This document shows positions 47,566 through 56,012 of a stretch of DNA of 64,000 bases, in pieces. The stretch comes from Candidatus Pelagibacterales bacterium. Lineage in GTDB: Bacteria; Pseudomonadota; Alphaproteobacteria; TMED109. Position 1 is the first letter of the stretch. Every line of letters begins with the position of its first letter. The position numbers and the translations under genes were made by a program. The stretch is taken from assembly GCA_002715505.1 (NCBI GenBank), contig PAZF01000002.1, positions 118,644-182,643 of the forward strand, given 5' to 3'. The notes below the pieces were generated by a model. The model saw only the letters and a program-made list of their open reading frames with translations, was not told where the DNA came from and did no database searches.

Positions 47566-48216
47566 ATGCTTTCTTTTTATTGTGAAAGAGTTTCTGATGA
47601 TTTTTTTGGTGAACCCTTTAATGCATTTACTAATATATTTTTTATTTTTTCAAGCATACTAATAATAAGACTCAGTAGAGACTATATTTCTTTTTTTTCT
47701 GTTTCATTTATAGGTTTAGCATCATTTTTATTTCATACTTATCCTAGCTCTTTGACTGGATTTTTGGATGTTTTGGCTATAATAATTTTTATGTTGCTGG
47801 TTACTAATAAAATATATTTGCAATTTTTTAACTTAAGGTTTCTGTATTCAATATTTATATCAATTTTTTTTGTTATAATTTGTTACATATGCGGAATGCT
47901 TTTGCATGAAAGTATTTTGGGCACCTCTAGCTTTTATTTTCCAATAATCTTGCACCTTTTCTTTCTAATAATTTATTTGCATAAAAAGAAATTTACTTTT
48001 GAAAATTTAAAATATCTATATTATTCCACTTTATTATTTAGTTGTTCTATATTATTCAGAATACTTGACAAGAAAGTTTGTGTTTTTTTTCCTGTAGGAA
48101 CTCATTTTATTTGGCACATATTTAACGCTATTTTTTTATATCTCCTAATAAAGTTTTTATATTTAAGTAGCCACAGAGCCACCCCAAAAAAACCACCCCA
48201 ATCCTATAGCAAATAA
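47566..48216 (+). CDS. Ceramidase-superfamily (CREST) membrane protein
   Basis: The 216-residue protein has about seven hydrophobic segments. It keeps the superfamily pattern: YCERVSDDFFGEPFNAFTN at the start, ASFLFHTYPSSLTGFLDVLA (histidine and aspartate of the zinc site), and FPVGTHFIWHIFNAIFLYL (two further histidines). Family members are metal-dependent hydrolases of lipid amides; a bacterial substrate is not known from sequence. Its last 54 bases overlap the end of the CPBP gene on the other strand. Confidence 0.75.
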   Translation: MLSFYCERVSDDFFGEPFNAFTNIFFIFSSILIIRLSRDYISFFSVSFIGLASFLFHTYPSSLTGFLDVLAIIIFMLLVTNKIYLQFFNLRFLYSIFISIFFVIICYICGMLLHESILGTSSFYFPIILHLFFLIIYLHKKKFTFENLKYLYYSTLLFSCSILFRILDKKVCVFFPVGTHFIWHIFNAIFLYLLIKFLYLSSHRATPKKPPQSYSK

Positions 48217-48810
48217 AGAATTTCCATATAGAGCATGCTCTAAGGAAACCAAAATTAATGATCTGGTTTTTTTATAGGTGCTAGCAAAAATAAACCCTCC
48301 AAATATACTTAGAAGCGGCGCTACCCAGTTTATGGAAAAGATATGTGCAAAACAAAAAATAATAGCGCTTGTTAAAACTAAATTTTTTTCATTTTTAAAC
48401 AAACTTTTGTATCTAATGAAAAAAAAAGTACAAAATATAAATTCTTGAGGTAATGCAGATAAAAAAGGATATAAAATAAAAATTTTATATAATAAATCAA
48501 CGTTATTTTTTTGAATTAAAAAAAGTTTATTTGGAAATATATAATATGTAAAAAGCAATAATAGGAAGCTTAGCAGCAACCATCTAATAAAAATAATATA
48601 AAAATATAATCTATTTTTATTGTAATTTATGTGTAATAAGCTTTTAAGATTAAACTTGTTTCTATAAAATATTACCAACAAAATAATAGCGTAAATATTT
48701 ACAAACCATAAGAATAATAAAATAAATTGAGAAAATTTAAATACAACTATAGTTAAAGGAAATAATACACCTAATATAAAAAGTTCAATTATTTTAAAAT
48801 AGTTTCCCAT
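48163..48810 (-). CDS. CPBP-family intramembrane metalloprotease-like protein, divergent active site
   Basis: The 215-residue membrane protein has about six hydrophobic segments. Its motifs fit the CPBP (CAAX protease and bacteriocin-processing) family loosely: PQEFIFCTFFFIR in place of EExxxR (first Glu is Gln, Arg is Cys), FCFAH for motif 2, and EHALYGN for motif 3. Loss of the first motif may mean altered or lost protease activity. The 3' end overlaps the convergent ceramidase-like gene by 54 bases. Confidence 0.68.
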   Translation of the reverse strand: MGNYFKIIELFILGVLFPLTIVVFKFSQFILLFLWFVNIYAIILLVIFYRNKFNLKSLLHINYNKNRLYFYIIFIRWLLLSFLLLLFTYYIFPNKLFLIQKNNVDLLYKIFILYPFLSALPQEFIFCTFFFIRYKSLFKNEKNLVLTSAIIFCFAHIFSINWVAPLLSIFGGFIFASTYKKTRSLILVSLEHALYGNSLFAIGLGWFFWGGSVAT

Positions 48811-48856
48811 AATCTTATTAACAAAATAAAAAAAATAACATATTATTATTCTTACT

Positions 48857-50908
48857 TTGTATAAAATATCAACATCTGCCTGTCCTCATGATTGCCCTAG
48901 TACTTGTGTGCTTGATATAGAGCATGATAATGAAAAAATTTTAAAAGTAAAAGGTAATACAAATAATACTTATACCAAAGGAATTATATGCTCAAAAGTA
49001 TCTAGATACCCTGAGAGAACTCATAACAATAAAAGGCTTACAGTTCCTTTAATAAGGGTAGGTAAAAAAGGTGAAGGTATATTTAAACCATCAACATGGG
49101 ATGATGCCCTAAATATTGTTAGTAAAAATTTAAAAGAAATAATTAGAAAGCATGGCAGTCAAGCAGTATGGCCGTATTTTTATGCAGGAACTATGGGCTT
49201 AATTCAAAGAGATAGTATTAATAGATTGAGGCATTATTTTAATTTTTCAGGACAATATTCGACTATATGTACAACCTTAGCAGCAACAGGATGGTTAGCT
49301 GGCACCGGTTGTTTAAAAGGAGCTGATCCAAGAGAAGTAATTTATTCTAAAATTATAGTTATGTGGGGTGGCAACCCAGCCTCCACTCAAGTAAACTTTA
49401 TGAAACATGTTCAAGAAGCTAGAAAAAAAAGGAATGCTTTTTTTGTTGTTATTGATCCTTACCAAAATAAAACTGCAAGATTAGCTGACCTGCACATAAA
49501 AATCAGGCCTGGCACCGATGGCGCATTAGCATGTGCCATTATGCACAACATTTTAAAAAATAGAAAAGAAGATGAAGAGTACTTAAAAAAATATACTAAA
49601 GACTATGATCTATTATCAAAACATCTAAAAATTAAAACACCCGAGTGGGCAGAAAAAATTACGGGGGTACCTGTAAAGATTATAAATAAATTTTCAAAGA
49701 TTCTGTGTAATGAGTCACCAAGCTATTTTAGATTAGGATATGGATTTACAAGACAAAGAAACGGATCTTTCAATATGCATGCAGTAAGTTGTATCCCGAC
49801 ACTTCTGGGATCTTGGAAATATAAAGGTGGGGGTGCTTTTTACAATAATTCTGGAATTTATAATATAGACAAAGATACGATAGAAGGTCTTAGATTTATT
49901 AATCCTAAAATAAGAATACTGGATCAGTCAAGAATAGGTCCAATATTAAATAATGATTTGTCTGCTTTGAATGGCGGGCCGAATGTTAAAGCTATTTTCA
50001 TACAAAATACAAACCCTCTTGTAGTTGCGCCTGAGACAAATAAGGTGAGAACAGGTTTTAAAAGAAAAGATTTATTTGTATGTGTACATGAGCAATTTAT
50101 GACTGAAACAGCAAAATATGCTGATGTGCTATTACCTGCCACTAGTTTTGTTGAACATGACGATATCTATATTTCTGGAGGGCATCAACACTTAACTTAT
50201 GGTCCTAAACTCATTAAAAATATTGGCAAGTCCTGGTCTAATAATAAATTAATAAATGAGTTAGCAAAAAGGTTAGGTAGCAAAGATGAATGTTTTAAAA
50301 TAAATGAGAAGCAAATTATAAATATTACTTTAAAAAAGTCAAAATTAGGAAATTTTAATAATTTAAAAAAAAATAAATTTCTAGACTTACAGCCTTCATT
50401 TGAAGAATCTCATTTTTTAAATGGTTTTGGACATAAAGACAAAAGATTTCATTTTTCTCCTAAATGGAAAAAAGATAATAAAAATTTTAACAATAAATAT
50501 AATCTTCCTGATCACTATGAGTTGATAGAAAAAAATAGTAAAAAACATCCATTTAAACTTGTAACTGCACCTGCACATAATTTTTTAAATAGCTCATTCA
50601 CAGAATTAGATACATCAAAAAAAAAAGAAATAAAGCCTACAATTAAAATACATCCTAAAGATTTAAAAGAATTAAACCTTATATCTGATGAAATAGTCAT
50701 GATAGGAAATAATAGAGGAAAACTTAGGATACATACAGAAAAATTTTCAGGCCTTTTGCAAGGGATTACAATCGTGGAAGGAATTTGGCCGAATGAATTT
50801 TTTTTAGATAACTTAGGTATAAATACTTTAGTAGGTTCAGATGTTCCCGAGCCTGCTGGAGGAGCAGTTTTTCATGATGTTGCGATTTGGATCAAGAAAA
50901 TAAATTAA
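48857..50908 (+). CDS. Molybdopterin-containing oxidoreductase catalytic subunit
   Basis: The 683-residue protein has an N-terminal [4Fe-4S] motif (CPHDCPSTC, then IICSK), molybdopterin-binding motifs (FYAGTMGLIQRDS, MWGGNPASTQ, GTDGALACAI) and a C-terminal dinucleotide-binding domain with IHPKDLKELNLISDEIVMIG. It belongs to the DMSO reductase superfamily. There is no Tat signal, so it is cytoplasmic, and no electron-transfer partner gene is adjacent. The start must be TTG, since no ATG or GTG lies between the upstream in-frame stop and the first cysteine motif. Substrate unknown. Confidence 0.85.
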   Translation: MYKISTSACPHDCPSTCVLDIEHDNEKILKVKGNTNNTYTKGIICSKVSRYPERTHNNKRLTVPLIRVGKKGEGIFKPSTWDDALNIVSKNLKEIIRKHGSQAVWPYFYAGTMGLIQRDSINRLRHYFNFSGQYSTICTTLAATGWLAGTGCLKGADPREVIYSKIIVMWGGNPASTQVNFMKHVQEARKKRNAFFVVIDPYQNKTARLADLHIKIRPGTDGALACAIMHNILKNRKEDEEYLKKYTKDYDLLSKHLKIKTPEWAEKITGVPVKIINKFSKILCNESPSYFRLGYGFTRQRNGSFNMHAVSCIPTLLGSWKYKGGGAFYNNSGIYNIDKDTIEGLRFINPKIRILDQSRIGPILNNDLSALNGGPNVKAIFIQNTNPLVVAPETNKVRTGFKRKDLFVCVHEQFMTETAKYADVLLPATSFVEHDDIYISGGHQHLTYGPKLIKNIGKSWSNNKLINELAKRLGSKDECFKINEKQIINITLKKSKLGNFNNLKKNKFLDLQPSFEESHFLNGFGHKDKRFHFSPKWKKDNKNFNNKYNLPDHYELIEKNSKKHPFKLVTAPAHNFLNSSFTELDTSKKKEIKPTIKIHPKDLKELNLISDEIVMIGNNRGKLRIHTEKFSGLLQGITIVEGIWPNEFFLDNLGINTLVGSDVPEPAGGAVFHDVAIWIKKIN

Positions 50909-51401
50909 TTCTATTTCTAATAAATTTAATGTTAATATATTTGCTATCTTTCCAGTTTACGCTTTTATAACCATCATTAGTATGATTGGAAATGCTATGC
51001 GAACATGCATCTCTCAAAAGCTTCTTACTTCCGCCCCAATTTTTAAATCCTTTTTCAATTACACTAAAATATTTTAAAGTTGGCACTGCATATTTATACT
51101 TTTTATTCATTGTATAAATCAAAATTTCTCTATTTCTTCCTTCAATATTTTTTTTAATGATTGTCTTATTATAAATGTCTGGATACTCTTCATAATTATC
51201 TAAAGATTTTTCACATAAATTAGTTATATCATATACTCCTATAAAACTTATACTGCCCCTTTTTTTTTCTAAGTCTGCTACACCCTTAAAAACCAGCCTA
51301 TAATCATCTAGGTATAAAGAGCATATTGGATAAGCCCTAGGACATCTTTTTTGCATTTGTTTAATATTAAGGTTAGACCCGTAAGCTCCATATAATTTCA
51401 T
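50892..51401 (-). CDS. Gamma-glutamylcyclotransferase-like (AIG2-like) protein
   Basis: The ORF track start at 51455 would overlap the glyoxalase gene; the ATG at 51401 (MKLYGAYGSNLN) is the family start and gives 169 residues. The YGSNL substrate-binding loop and the YLDDYRLVFKGVADLE segment fit gamma-glutamylcyclotransferase-like proteins. The catalytic glutamate probably lies in DNYEEYPDIYNK. Its 3' end overlaps the convergent molybdopterin enzyme gene by 17 bases. Confidence 0.8.
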   Translation of the reverse strand: MKLYGAYGSNLNIKQMQKRCPRAYPICSLYLDDYRLVFKGVADLEKKRGSISFIGVYDITNLCEKSLDNYEEYPDIYNKTIIKKNIEGRNREILIYTMNKKYKYAVPTLKYFSVIEKGFKNWGGSKKLLRDACSHSISNHTNDGYKSVNWKDSKYINIKFIRNRINLFS

Positions 51402-51435
51402 AGATTTAATTTGTAATAATGTTATAAAAAAATGT

Positions 51436-51894
51436 ATGAAGTATTTACATACCATGATCAGAACCAGTAATCTAGAAAAAAGTATCGACTTTTATTGTGA
51501 TAAATTAGGCTTGATAGAAATTAGACGAATAGTGAATGAATCAGCTAGATTCACTTTAATTTTCCTATGTGCACCAGACGATATGATTGTTAAGAATGAA
51601 ACTATAAAAAGTCCATTAATTGAAATAACATATAATTGGCCTGACGAAAATGGTAAAAAAGAAAAACTTGGTGAAGGGAGAAATTTTGGTCATTTAGCAT
51701 TTTCAGTTGATAATATTTATAATTTTTGTGAAAGATTATTAAAAAAAGGAGTGATTTTAAACAGACCTCCTAGAGATGGCTATATGGCTTTTATAAGATC
51801 TCCTGATAATATATCTATAGAGATATTACAAAAGAATTCTCCTTTAGAAATTTCTGAGCCATGGGTAAGTATGCAAAACACAGGAAACTGGTAA
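51436..51894 (+). CDS. gloA: Lactoylglutathione lyase (glyoxalase I) family protein
   Basis: The 152-residue protein has the glyoxalase fold pattern: MIRTSNLEKSIDFYCDKLG at the N-terminus, IEITYNWPDE (metal-binding glutamate), GRNFGHLAFSVDNIY (metal-binding histidine) and IRSPDNISIEILQ (glutamate). These are the four usual metal ligands (the first His is in YLHTMIR). It converts the methylglyoxal-glutathione adduct to lactoylglutathione. The nearby gor gene supplies reduced glutathione. Confidence 0.88.
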   Translation: MKYLHTMIRTSNLEKSIDFYCDKLGLIEIRRIVNESARFTLIFLCAPDDMIVKNETIKSPLIEITYNWPDENGKKEKLGEGRNFGHLAFSVDNIYNFCERLLKKGVILNRPPRDGYMAFIRSPDNISIEILQKNSPLEISEPWVSMQNTGNW

Positions 51895-51898
51895 AAAA

Positions 51899-52492
51899 CT
51901 ATTTATTGATAAATGCTATTTCCCAGCCTCCCTTATCATAAGTTATTTTAGTAACTTTAAGATTATCAATTTTAAAATTTCCTACACTTACCTGTTTATT
52001 ATTAAGTGCTATATTAATAGCACTTCTTATAGGACCACCATGAGAAAATATTACAAAGTTTTCATTATCATTCTCTAATATTTTTTCTTGCAAGAACTGG
52101 TTTACTCTTTCATTAAGATTTACAAAACTCTCCCCTCCTGCTGGAATATATTTTTCATTCATTAACCAATGAGGAGAATAAACTTTTAATTCTTTTGTTA
52201 ATTTATATAGTTCTTTATATTTCATTCCTGCAAATTTACCTATATTCTGTTCTTTTAATCTTTCATCTTCAAAATAGGATTTAAATTTAAAGCCTGATTT
52301 AACCGTAGCCGTAAAAGTTCTTTTTGCCCTTGATAGTGTTGAGGAATATGCTTTGGAGTTACCTGGAAGAAGCTTTGCCAAATATATAAACCGCTTAATA
52401 TTCGATGTATCACAATCTACTTCGTTATCACCATAACAACATCCTAGGTTATTAACGACAGGTGCATGTCTAACCCACCAAAAATTCAACAT
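51899..52492 (-). CDS. Histidine phosphatase family protein
   Basis: The 197-residue protein opens WWVRHAPV, an RHA version of the RHG catalytic motif, with the second arginine in SSTLSRAKRT, the glutamate in ERLKEQNIGKFAG and the second histidine in VIFSHGGPIRSA. The pattern resembles alpha-ribazole phosphatases (CobC), which act late in cobalamin assembly, but no cobalamin gene is nearby, so the substrate stays open. Confidence 0.82.
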   Translation of the reverse strand: MLNFWWVRHAPVVNNLGCCYGDNEVDCDTSNIKRFIYLAKLLPGNSKAYSSTLSRAKRTFTATVKSGFKFKSYFEDERLKEQNIGKFAGMKYKELYKLTKELKVYSPHWLMNEKYIPAGGESFVNLNERVNQFLQEKILENDNENFVIFSHGGPIRSAINIALNNKQVSVGNFKIDNLKVTKITYDKGGWEIAFINK

Positions 52493-52532
52493 GCTATACC
52501 AGAAGAGATTAAATTACTAATTTTTTTTTGCA

Positions 52533-52742
52533 CTAAACAATTACTCCAACTAATGAGAAATATTCTAAATATTCTTTATTTTTTTTAGGCTTAAATCTAT
52601 TTTTTTCAATTACGAATTTAAAATCTGTAAAAAAGTCCCAATTTTGAATGTATTTAGTTAGAAATGCTGCTAATTGTTTGTTAATATTGAAAGTATGATA
52701 AAAATTACTCTTTAAGAGATATTCTTCTTTATTTCTATTCAT
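52533..52742 (-). CDS. Small hypothetical protein
   Basis: A 69-residue ORF, lysine- and phenylalanine-rich, without signal peptide or known motif. It lies on the minus strand 40 bases upstream of the histidine phosphatase gene, so it could be co-transcribed with it. In DNA this AT-rich a chance ORF of such length is less likely than in GC-rich DNA but remains possible. Confidence 0.4.
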   Translation of the reverse strand: MNRNKEEYLLKSNFYHTFNINKQLAAFLTKYIQNWDFFTDFKFVIEKNRFKPKKNKEYLEYFSLVGVIV

Positions 52743-52785
52743 TTTTTTAGTATAAAAAAAAAATATAAAAGGTAAAGAGGTGTGT

Positions 52786-53130
52786 TTGAAGATTTTTTAC
52801 GATAATAAATGTAATATCTGTTCTAAAGAAATACAGTTTTATAAAAAGCGTAATATTAAAAGTATTGAATGGATAGGTATCCACAATAATACAGAAAAAT
52901 TAAATAAAGCAAACATATCAAAAGAAAGTTCTTTAAAAGAAATTCATATCATCGATGAAAACAATAATGTTTACAAAGGAGTTGATGCATTTATAGTATT
53001 ATGGAAAAACTTTAAATATTTCAGATATTTAGCAATAATAATTAACTTCTATCCTATAAAAATTCTTGCAAAATTTGCATATAAAATATTTGCTAAATAT
53101 AGATTTAAAAAGTTATATAAATTTAATTAA
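52786..53130 (+). CDS. DCC-type thiol-disulfide oxidoreductase-like protein (DUF393)
   Basis: The protein of about 114 residues starts IFYDNKCNICSKEIQFYKKR, the DxxC-x-x-C pattern of the DCC family, followed by IHIIDENNNVYKGVDAFIVLW. The ORF track uses GTG at 52780, but AGAGG at 52776-52780 is a good ribosome binding site for the TTG at 52786, which I prefer. Its end overlaps the convergent acetyltransferase gene by eight bases. Confidence 0.8.
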   Translation: MKIFYDNKCNICSKEIQFYKKRNIKSIEWIGIHNNTEKLNKANISKESSLKEIHIIDENNNVYKGVDAFIVLWKNFKYFRYLAIIINFYPIKILAKFAYKIFAKYRFKKLYKFN

Positions 53131-53614
53131 TAGGTTTTCCAAAATACATTTTATTGGACTTAAAAATATAGCCCTCAATAAATGAACCAGCATTTACGTT
53201 ATGATCTAGTTTAGTTTTAGCAATTTTTTCCATATTCATTTTTTTATAAAAATTAACCGCCTTATCATTGGTTTTATTTACTGCTAGATAAACTGAACCT
53301 TTAGCACAATTAATAAATTTAATAAAAACATGCCTTAATAAATCAGTATTACTTTTTTTTTTATTTTTTACTAACTGTTCAAGAATTGTATTACCGGCAT
53401 TAACCCTAAAAGTGCCTAATTTATATTCATTTTTTAAAATTTTAAAAGTTATTAATATACCATTTTCGTAAATACATTCTTTGTTATTAATTTTTTTAAT
53501 AAAATGTTTTTTATCTAAATGTGAAAACCAAACATTATATTGTTTAATTAAATCATTTATTTCTTCAAGTTCATCTAAACCTGCATATCTAAAAAATTTC
53601 CAACACTCATCCAT
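53123..53614 (-). CDS. GNAT-like N-acetyltransferase
   Basis: The 163-residue protein has a GNAT-like C-terminal part, VYLAVNKTNDKAVNFYKKMNM followed by a strand, which is the usual acetyl-CoA-binding end of the fold. The N-terminal half is less conserved. The acceptor is unknown. It lies downstream of the cyclophilin-like gene on the same strand. Confidence 0.62.
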   Translation of the reverse strand: MDECWKFFRYAGLDELEEINDLIKQYNVWFSHLDKKHFIKKINNKECIYENGILITFKILKNEYKLGTFRVNAGNTILEQLVKNKKKSNTDLLRHVFIKFINCAKGSVYLAVNKTNDKAVNFYKKMNMEKIAKTKLDHNVNAGSFIEGYIFKSNKMYFGKPIN

Positions 53615-53630
53615 AGATAATTATTTTTAT

Positions 53631-54017
53631 TTAATTTTCATTATGTTGTCTATTATTAATCATAATTATTTTAGGATTTAAAAGACCCTCTAATTTATTA
53701 AGATCAAATTTTGTTTCTGCCCATATATTGCATTTATCAGCGAGTCTAATTTCATTTCTAACAGATAAAGGAGTTTTTCCATAGCCTATAGCAATAGCAT
53801 CCCCAGCTGGCCAATAGGCAATCTCTCCAAAACTAATAACCTGTTTAGCAGTTTCTTCTAAAGGTATTTTTAAATGAGTGTAAAAATAAAATTCTTTACC
53901 CCATTTTTGGCACTCTCCTTTGAGAGGAAGGTTTTGAGTAATCTTTTTTGCAGTTTCAGTATTTCTTAAGGTTATTTCAAAATCTAAAGTATCTATGCTA
54001 ATCCAATACTTTTTCAT
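53631..54017 (-). CDS. Cyclophilin-like fold protein
   Basis: The 128-residue protein has the segment VISFGEIAYWPAGDAIAIGYGKTPLS, which matches the cyclophilin-like family of small bacterial and archaeal proteins (TM1367-like). It begins with strand-like IDTLDFEITLRNTETAKKI, also typical. Function is not established for the family. The DUF1289 gene stop lies three bases upstream of its start. Confidence 0.72.
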   Translation of the reverse strand: MKKYWISIDTLDFEITLRNTETAKKITQNLPLKGECQKWGKEFYFYTHLKIPLEETAKQVISFGEIAYWPAGDAIAIGYGKTPLSVRNEIRLADKCNIWAETKFDLNKLEGLLNPKIIMINNRQHNEN

Positions 54018-54020
54018 AAA

Positions 54021-54200
54021 TTATCTAGAGTTTCTTTCTTTTAAAGGTTCTTTCATTACTTTTAAACACCTTCTAGTAATTATTTTTCTCTCACAATCAC
54101 TGTAAAAAAGCCAATTACTAATTTCTTCTGATGTTCTGGTACACCCTATACATTTATTTTTAACTACGGTACAAACGCCTACACATGGAGATTCTATCAT
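54021..54200 (-). CDS. DUF1289 family cysteine-rich protein
   Basis: This 59-residue gene is too short for the ORF track. Translation of the minus strand from ATG at 54200 gives MIESPCVGVCTVVKNKCIGC, then TRTSEEISNW, the DUF1289 signature with its conserved cysteines (probably metal-binding). It overlaps the next upstream ORF by four bases (ATGA type), so it is translated in the run tatB, arsC-like, small membrane protein, DUF1289. Confidence 0.88.
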   Translation of the reverse strand: MIESPCVGVCTVVKNKCIGCTRTSEEISNWLFYSDCERKIITRRCLKVMKEPLKERNSR

Positions 54201-54388
54201 AACTTTTCTGTAATTAAATTTATTAATTTATTATTAACAAATGTAAATAATAGTAAAAATACACCACTTACTAAAAATCTATCCTTTCCCTCTGTGACAG
54301 CAATTATAAAACATAAAAATGCTCCAAATCCAAATAAAAAGAAATTTGTAAAAATTAAAAATTTTCTGAGTATATATTTAACTTTCAT
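54197..54388 (-). CDS. Small membrane protein
   Basis: The 63-residue protein has two hydrophobic segments (FLIFTNFFLFGFGAFLCFIIA and FLVSGVFLLLFTFV) around the polar turn VTEGKDR, so a hairpin inner-membrane protein is likely. The four-base overlap with the DUF1289 gene and eight-base gap to the ArsC-like gene support it being real. Family not recognised. Confidence 0.6.
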   Translation of the reverse strand: MKVKYILRKFLIFTNFFLFGFGAFLCFIIAVTEGKDRFLVSGVFLLLFTFVNNKLINLITEKL

Positions 54389-54396
54389 TACTTAAA

Positions 54397-54780
54397 CTAT
54401 AAAAAATTTAAAATCATTTCTGGAGGTCTACAAACTATATATCTAACTCCATTAAAAAAAATTGGCCTTTGCAAACAAATGGGGTATTTATTTAAAAAAG
54501 ATATTACCAAATTTTTATTATTAATATCAAATTTATTTTGCTTAAATACCTTTTCATTTGTCCTAATAATTTCACTGAGTGGGCTAGCAAGGTTATTAAT
54601 AATATCTTCTAAGACATTAAGCGTAAGCCCTGTTTTTAAATAATTTACTTCTTTAAATGAAACGTCTTTATCCTGTAAAATTTTTAGGCATGATCTAGAT
54701 TTTGAACATCTAGTATTATGGAACAATGAAAATTTTTTTTTGTTTGTATTACGCTTCATTGGTTTTACTTTTTTCCTCAT
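54397..54780 (-). CDS. ArsC/Spx-family reductase-like protein
   Basis: The protein (127 residues from the track start, or 120 from the second ATG at 54759) has FSLFHNTRCSKSRSCLKILQ with the catalytic cysteine of glutathione-dependent arsenate reductases, the VNYLKTGLT strand and a C-terminal CLQRPIFFNGVRYIVCRPPE that fits ArsC. It may reduce arsenate or act on another thiol target. Its start overlaps the end of tatB by about 10-32 bases. Confidence 0.82.
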   Translation of the reverse strand: MRKKVKPMKRNTNKKKFSLFHNTRCSKSRSCLKILQDKDVSFKEVNYLKTGLTLNVLEDIINNLASPLSEIIRTNEKVFKQNKFDINNKNLVISFLNKYPICLQRPIFFNGVRYIVCRPPEMILNFL

Positions 54781-55210
54781 GCTCGTCAGCTGAGTCTTCT
54801 CTAATGTGTTTTAAACCTGTTGGCAGCTTTTCGGTAGGCCCAGCATATTTAATATTTTCATTAGATTCAATATTTTTTTCTAATTGACTCTCTTTTTCAT
54901 CAATTAAAGGTTTATTTTTTTTAATGTTAGCTTGATCATCTTTGTTTTTTTTATTAACAGTAGGGTTTAACACTTGATTAATATTACTACTTAACTCAGG
55001 GTCAGAAAAAGAGATTTCTTTTCTCACCTCCTCTAGTTCACTATTTTTAATAGCATCATCAACAGTCTCTCTAAAATCACTTGTAATACCTCTAATCTTA
55101 CCAACAAGCTTTCCTATGTAACCTAAAAATTTTGGTATATCTTTAGGTCCTATTACAAATAAGCTTACTATTGCTAAAATTAAAATTTCAGTCCATCCAA
55201 TATCAAACAT
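54749..55210 (-). CDS. tatB: Sec-independent protein translocase protein TatB
   Basis: The 153-residue protein has the TatB N-terminus MFDIGWTEILILAIVSLFVIGPKDIPKF, with the conserved glutamate in the membrane helix and the GP hinge, followed by an amphipathic helix and a long charged tail. TatB works with TatC in recognition of twin-arginine substrates. tatC is not next to it as in many alphaproteobacteria; an ArsC-like gene follows instead. Confidence 0.9.
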   Translation of the reverse strand: MFDIGWTEILILAIVSLFVIGPKDIPKFLGYIGKLVGKIRGITSDFRETVDDAIKNSELEEVRKEISFSDPELSSNINQVLNPTVNKKNKDDQANIKKNKPLIDEKESQLEKNIESNENIKYAGPTEKLPTGLKHIREDSADEHEEKSKTNEA

Positions 55211-55289
55211 AATAACATTGTAACACTAATTAAATAAAATTTGCTTTAAATTTTAAAATAAATAATATATTTATACTTATGGTCAAATT

Positions 55290-56003
55290 ATGCCTTCTGG
55301 AATAGTAGAAATAAATAAAAATAAAGAAATAAAATTCAAAGGTTATGTTACAGCTCCTGCTAATGGGGTTTATCCGGGGGTTTTATTGCTTCATCAAGAA
55401 TTTGGGATAGATGCAAATATAAGAAGTATAGCTGAATTATATGCTGCCAAAGGCTACACTGTATTTGTTCCTGATTTATTTTGGAGACAGCTGCCAGGCT
55501 GTGAACTTAACAGTAGTAAAAAAGAAGACTTAAATAAGTCTATAAAACTTATTAAAAATTATAACATTGATAATGGCTATGAAGATATAGTTAGCTGTTT
55601 GAAATGGTTAAGAGAAACACCCCAGTGTAATGGGTTAATTGCAACTGTAGGGTATGGTATTGGAGCCAATCTTTCTTATTTATCAGGCTTATGGTTAGAT
55701 ATAGAGTCTTCTGTTTGCTATGATTTTGAAGGGTATGATTTCTTTCAGGAACATGACACCTTTATCAGAAGACCCATGCTAATACATTTATGTAAAACAG
55801 TTTTAAATAATTTAAAAAATAATTCTAAACTTAAATATCTGGAAAATATTAAAAATATTAAATTAAATATTTACGATAACTGTGAAAAAGGATTTACAAG
55901 AGTTTCCGACGAAAAATTTGATGAAAATGAGGCCTTAAAAAGTCAAAAAGAAACTTTTGAGCATATTCTTGCATCTTTTAAACAGCCTCATACTCATTCT
56001 TAG
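55290..56003 (+). CDS. Dienelactone hydrolase family protein lacking the usual nucleophile
   Basis: The 237-residue alpha/beta-hydrolase has the family opening GVLLLHQEFGIDANIRSIAELYAAKGY and VFVPDLFWR. At the nucleophile elbow, however, it reads VGYGIGANLSY, where dienelactone hydrolases have G-x-C-x-G. The cysteine is replaced by glycine, and the usual aspartate region is also weak. It is therefore probably not a classic hydrolase, or it uses another residue. A histidine-rich tail (KQPHTHS) ends the protein. Confidence 0.72.
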   Translation: MPSGIVEINKNKEIKFKGYVTAPANGVYPGVLLLHQEFGIDANIRSIAELYAAKGYTVFVPDLFWRQLPGCELNSSKKEDLNKSIKLIKNYNIDNGYEDIVSCLKWLRETPQCNGLIATVGYGIGANLSYLSGLWLDIESSVCYDFEGYDFFQEHDTFIRRPMLIHLCKTVLNNLKNNSKLKYLENIKNIKLNIYDNCEKGFTRVSDEKFDENEALKSQKETFEHILASFKQPHTHS

Positions 56004-56012
56004 TATGTTATA

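Noticed and set aside
50892-51455. Longer start of the gamma-glutamylcyclotransferase-like gene
   Set aside because: It would overlap the divergent glyoxalase gene, and the family start is at the YGSNL-containing MKLYGAYG.
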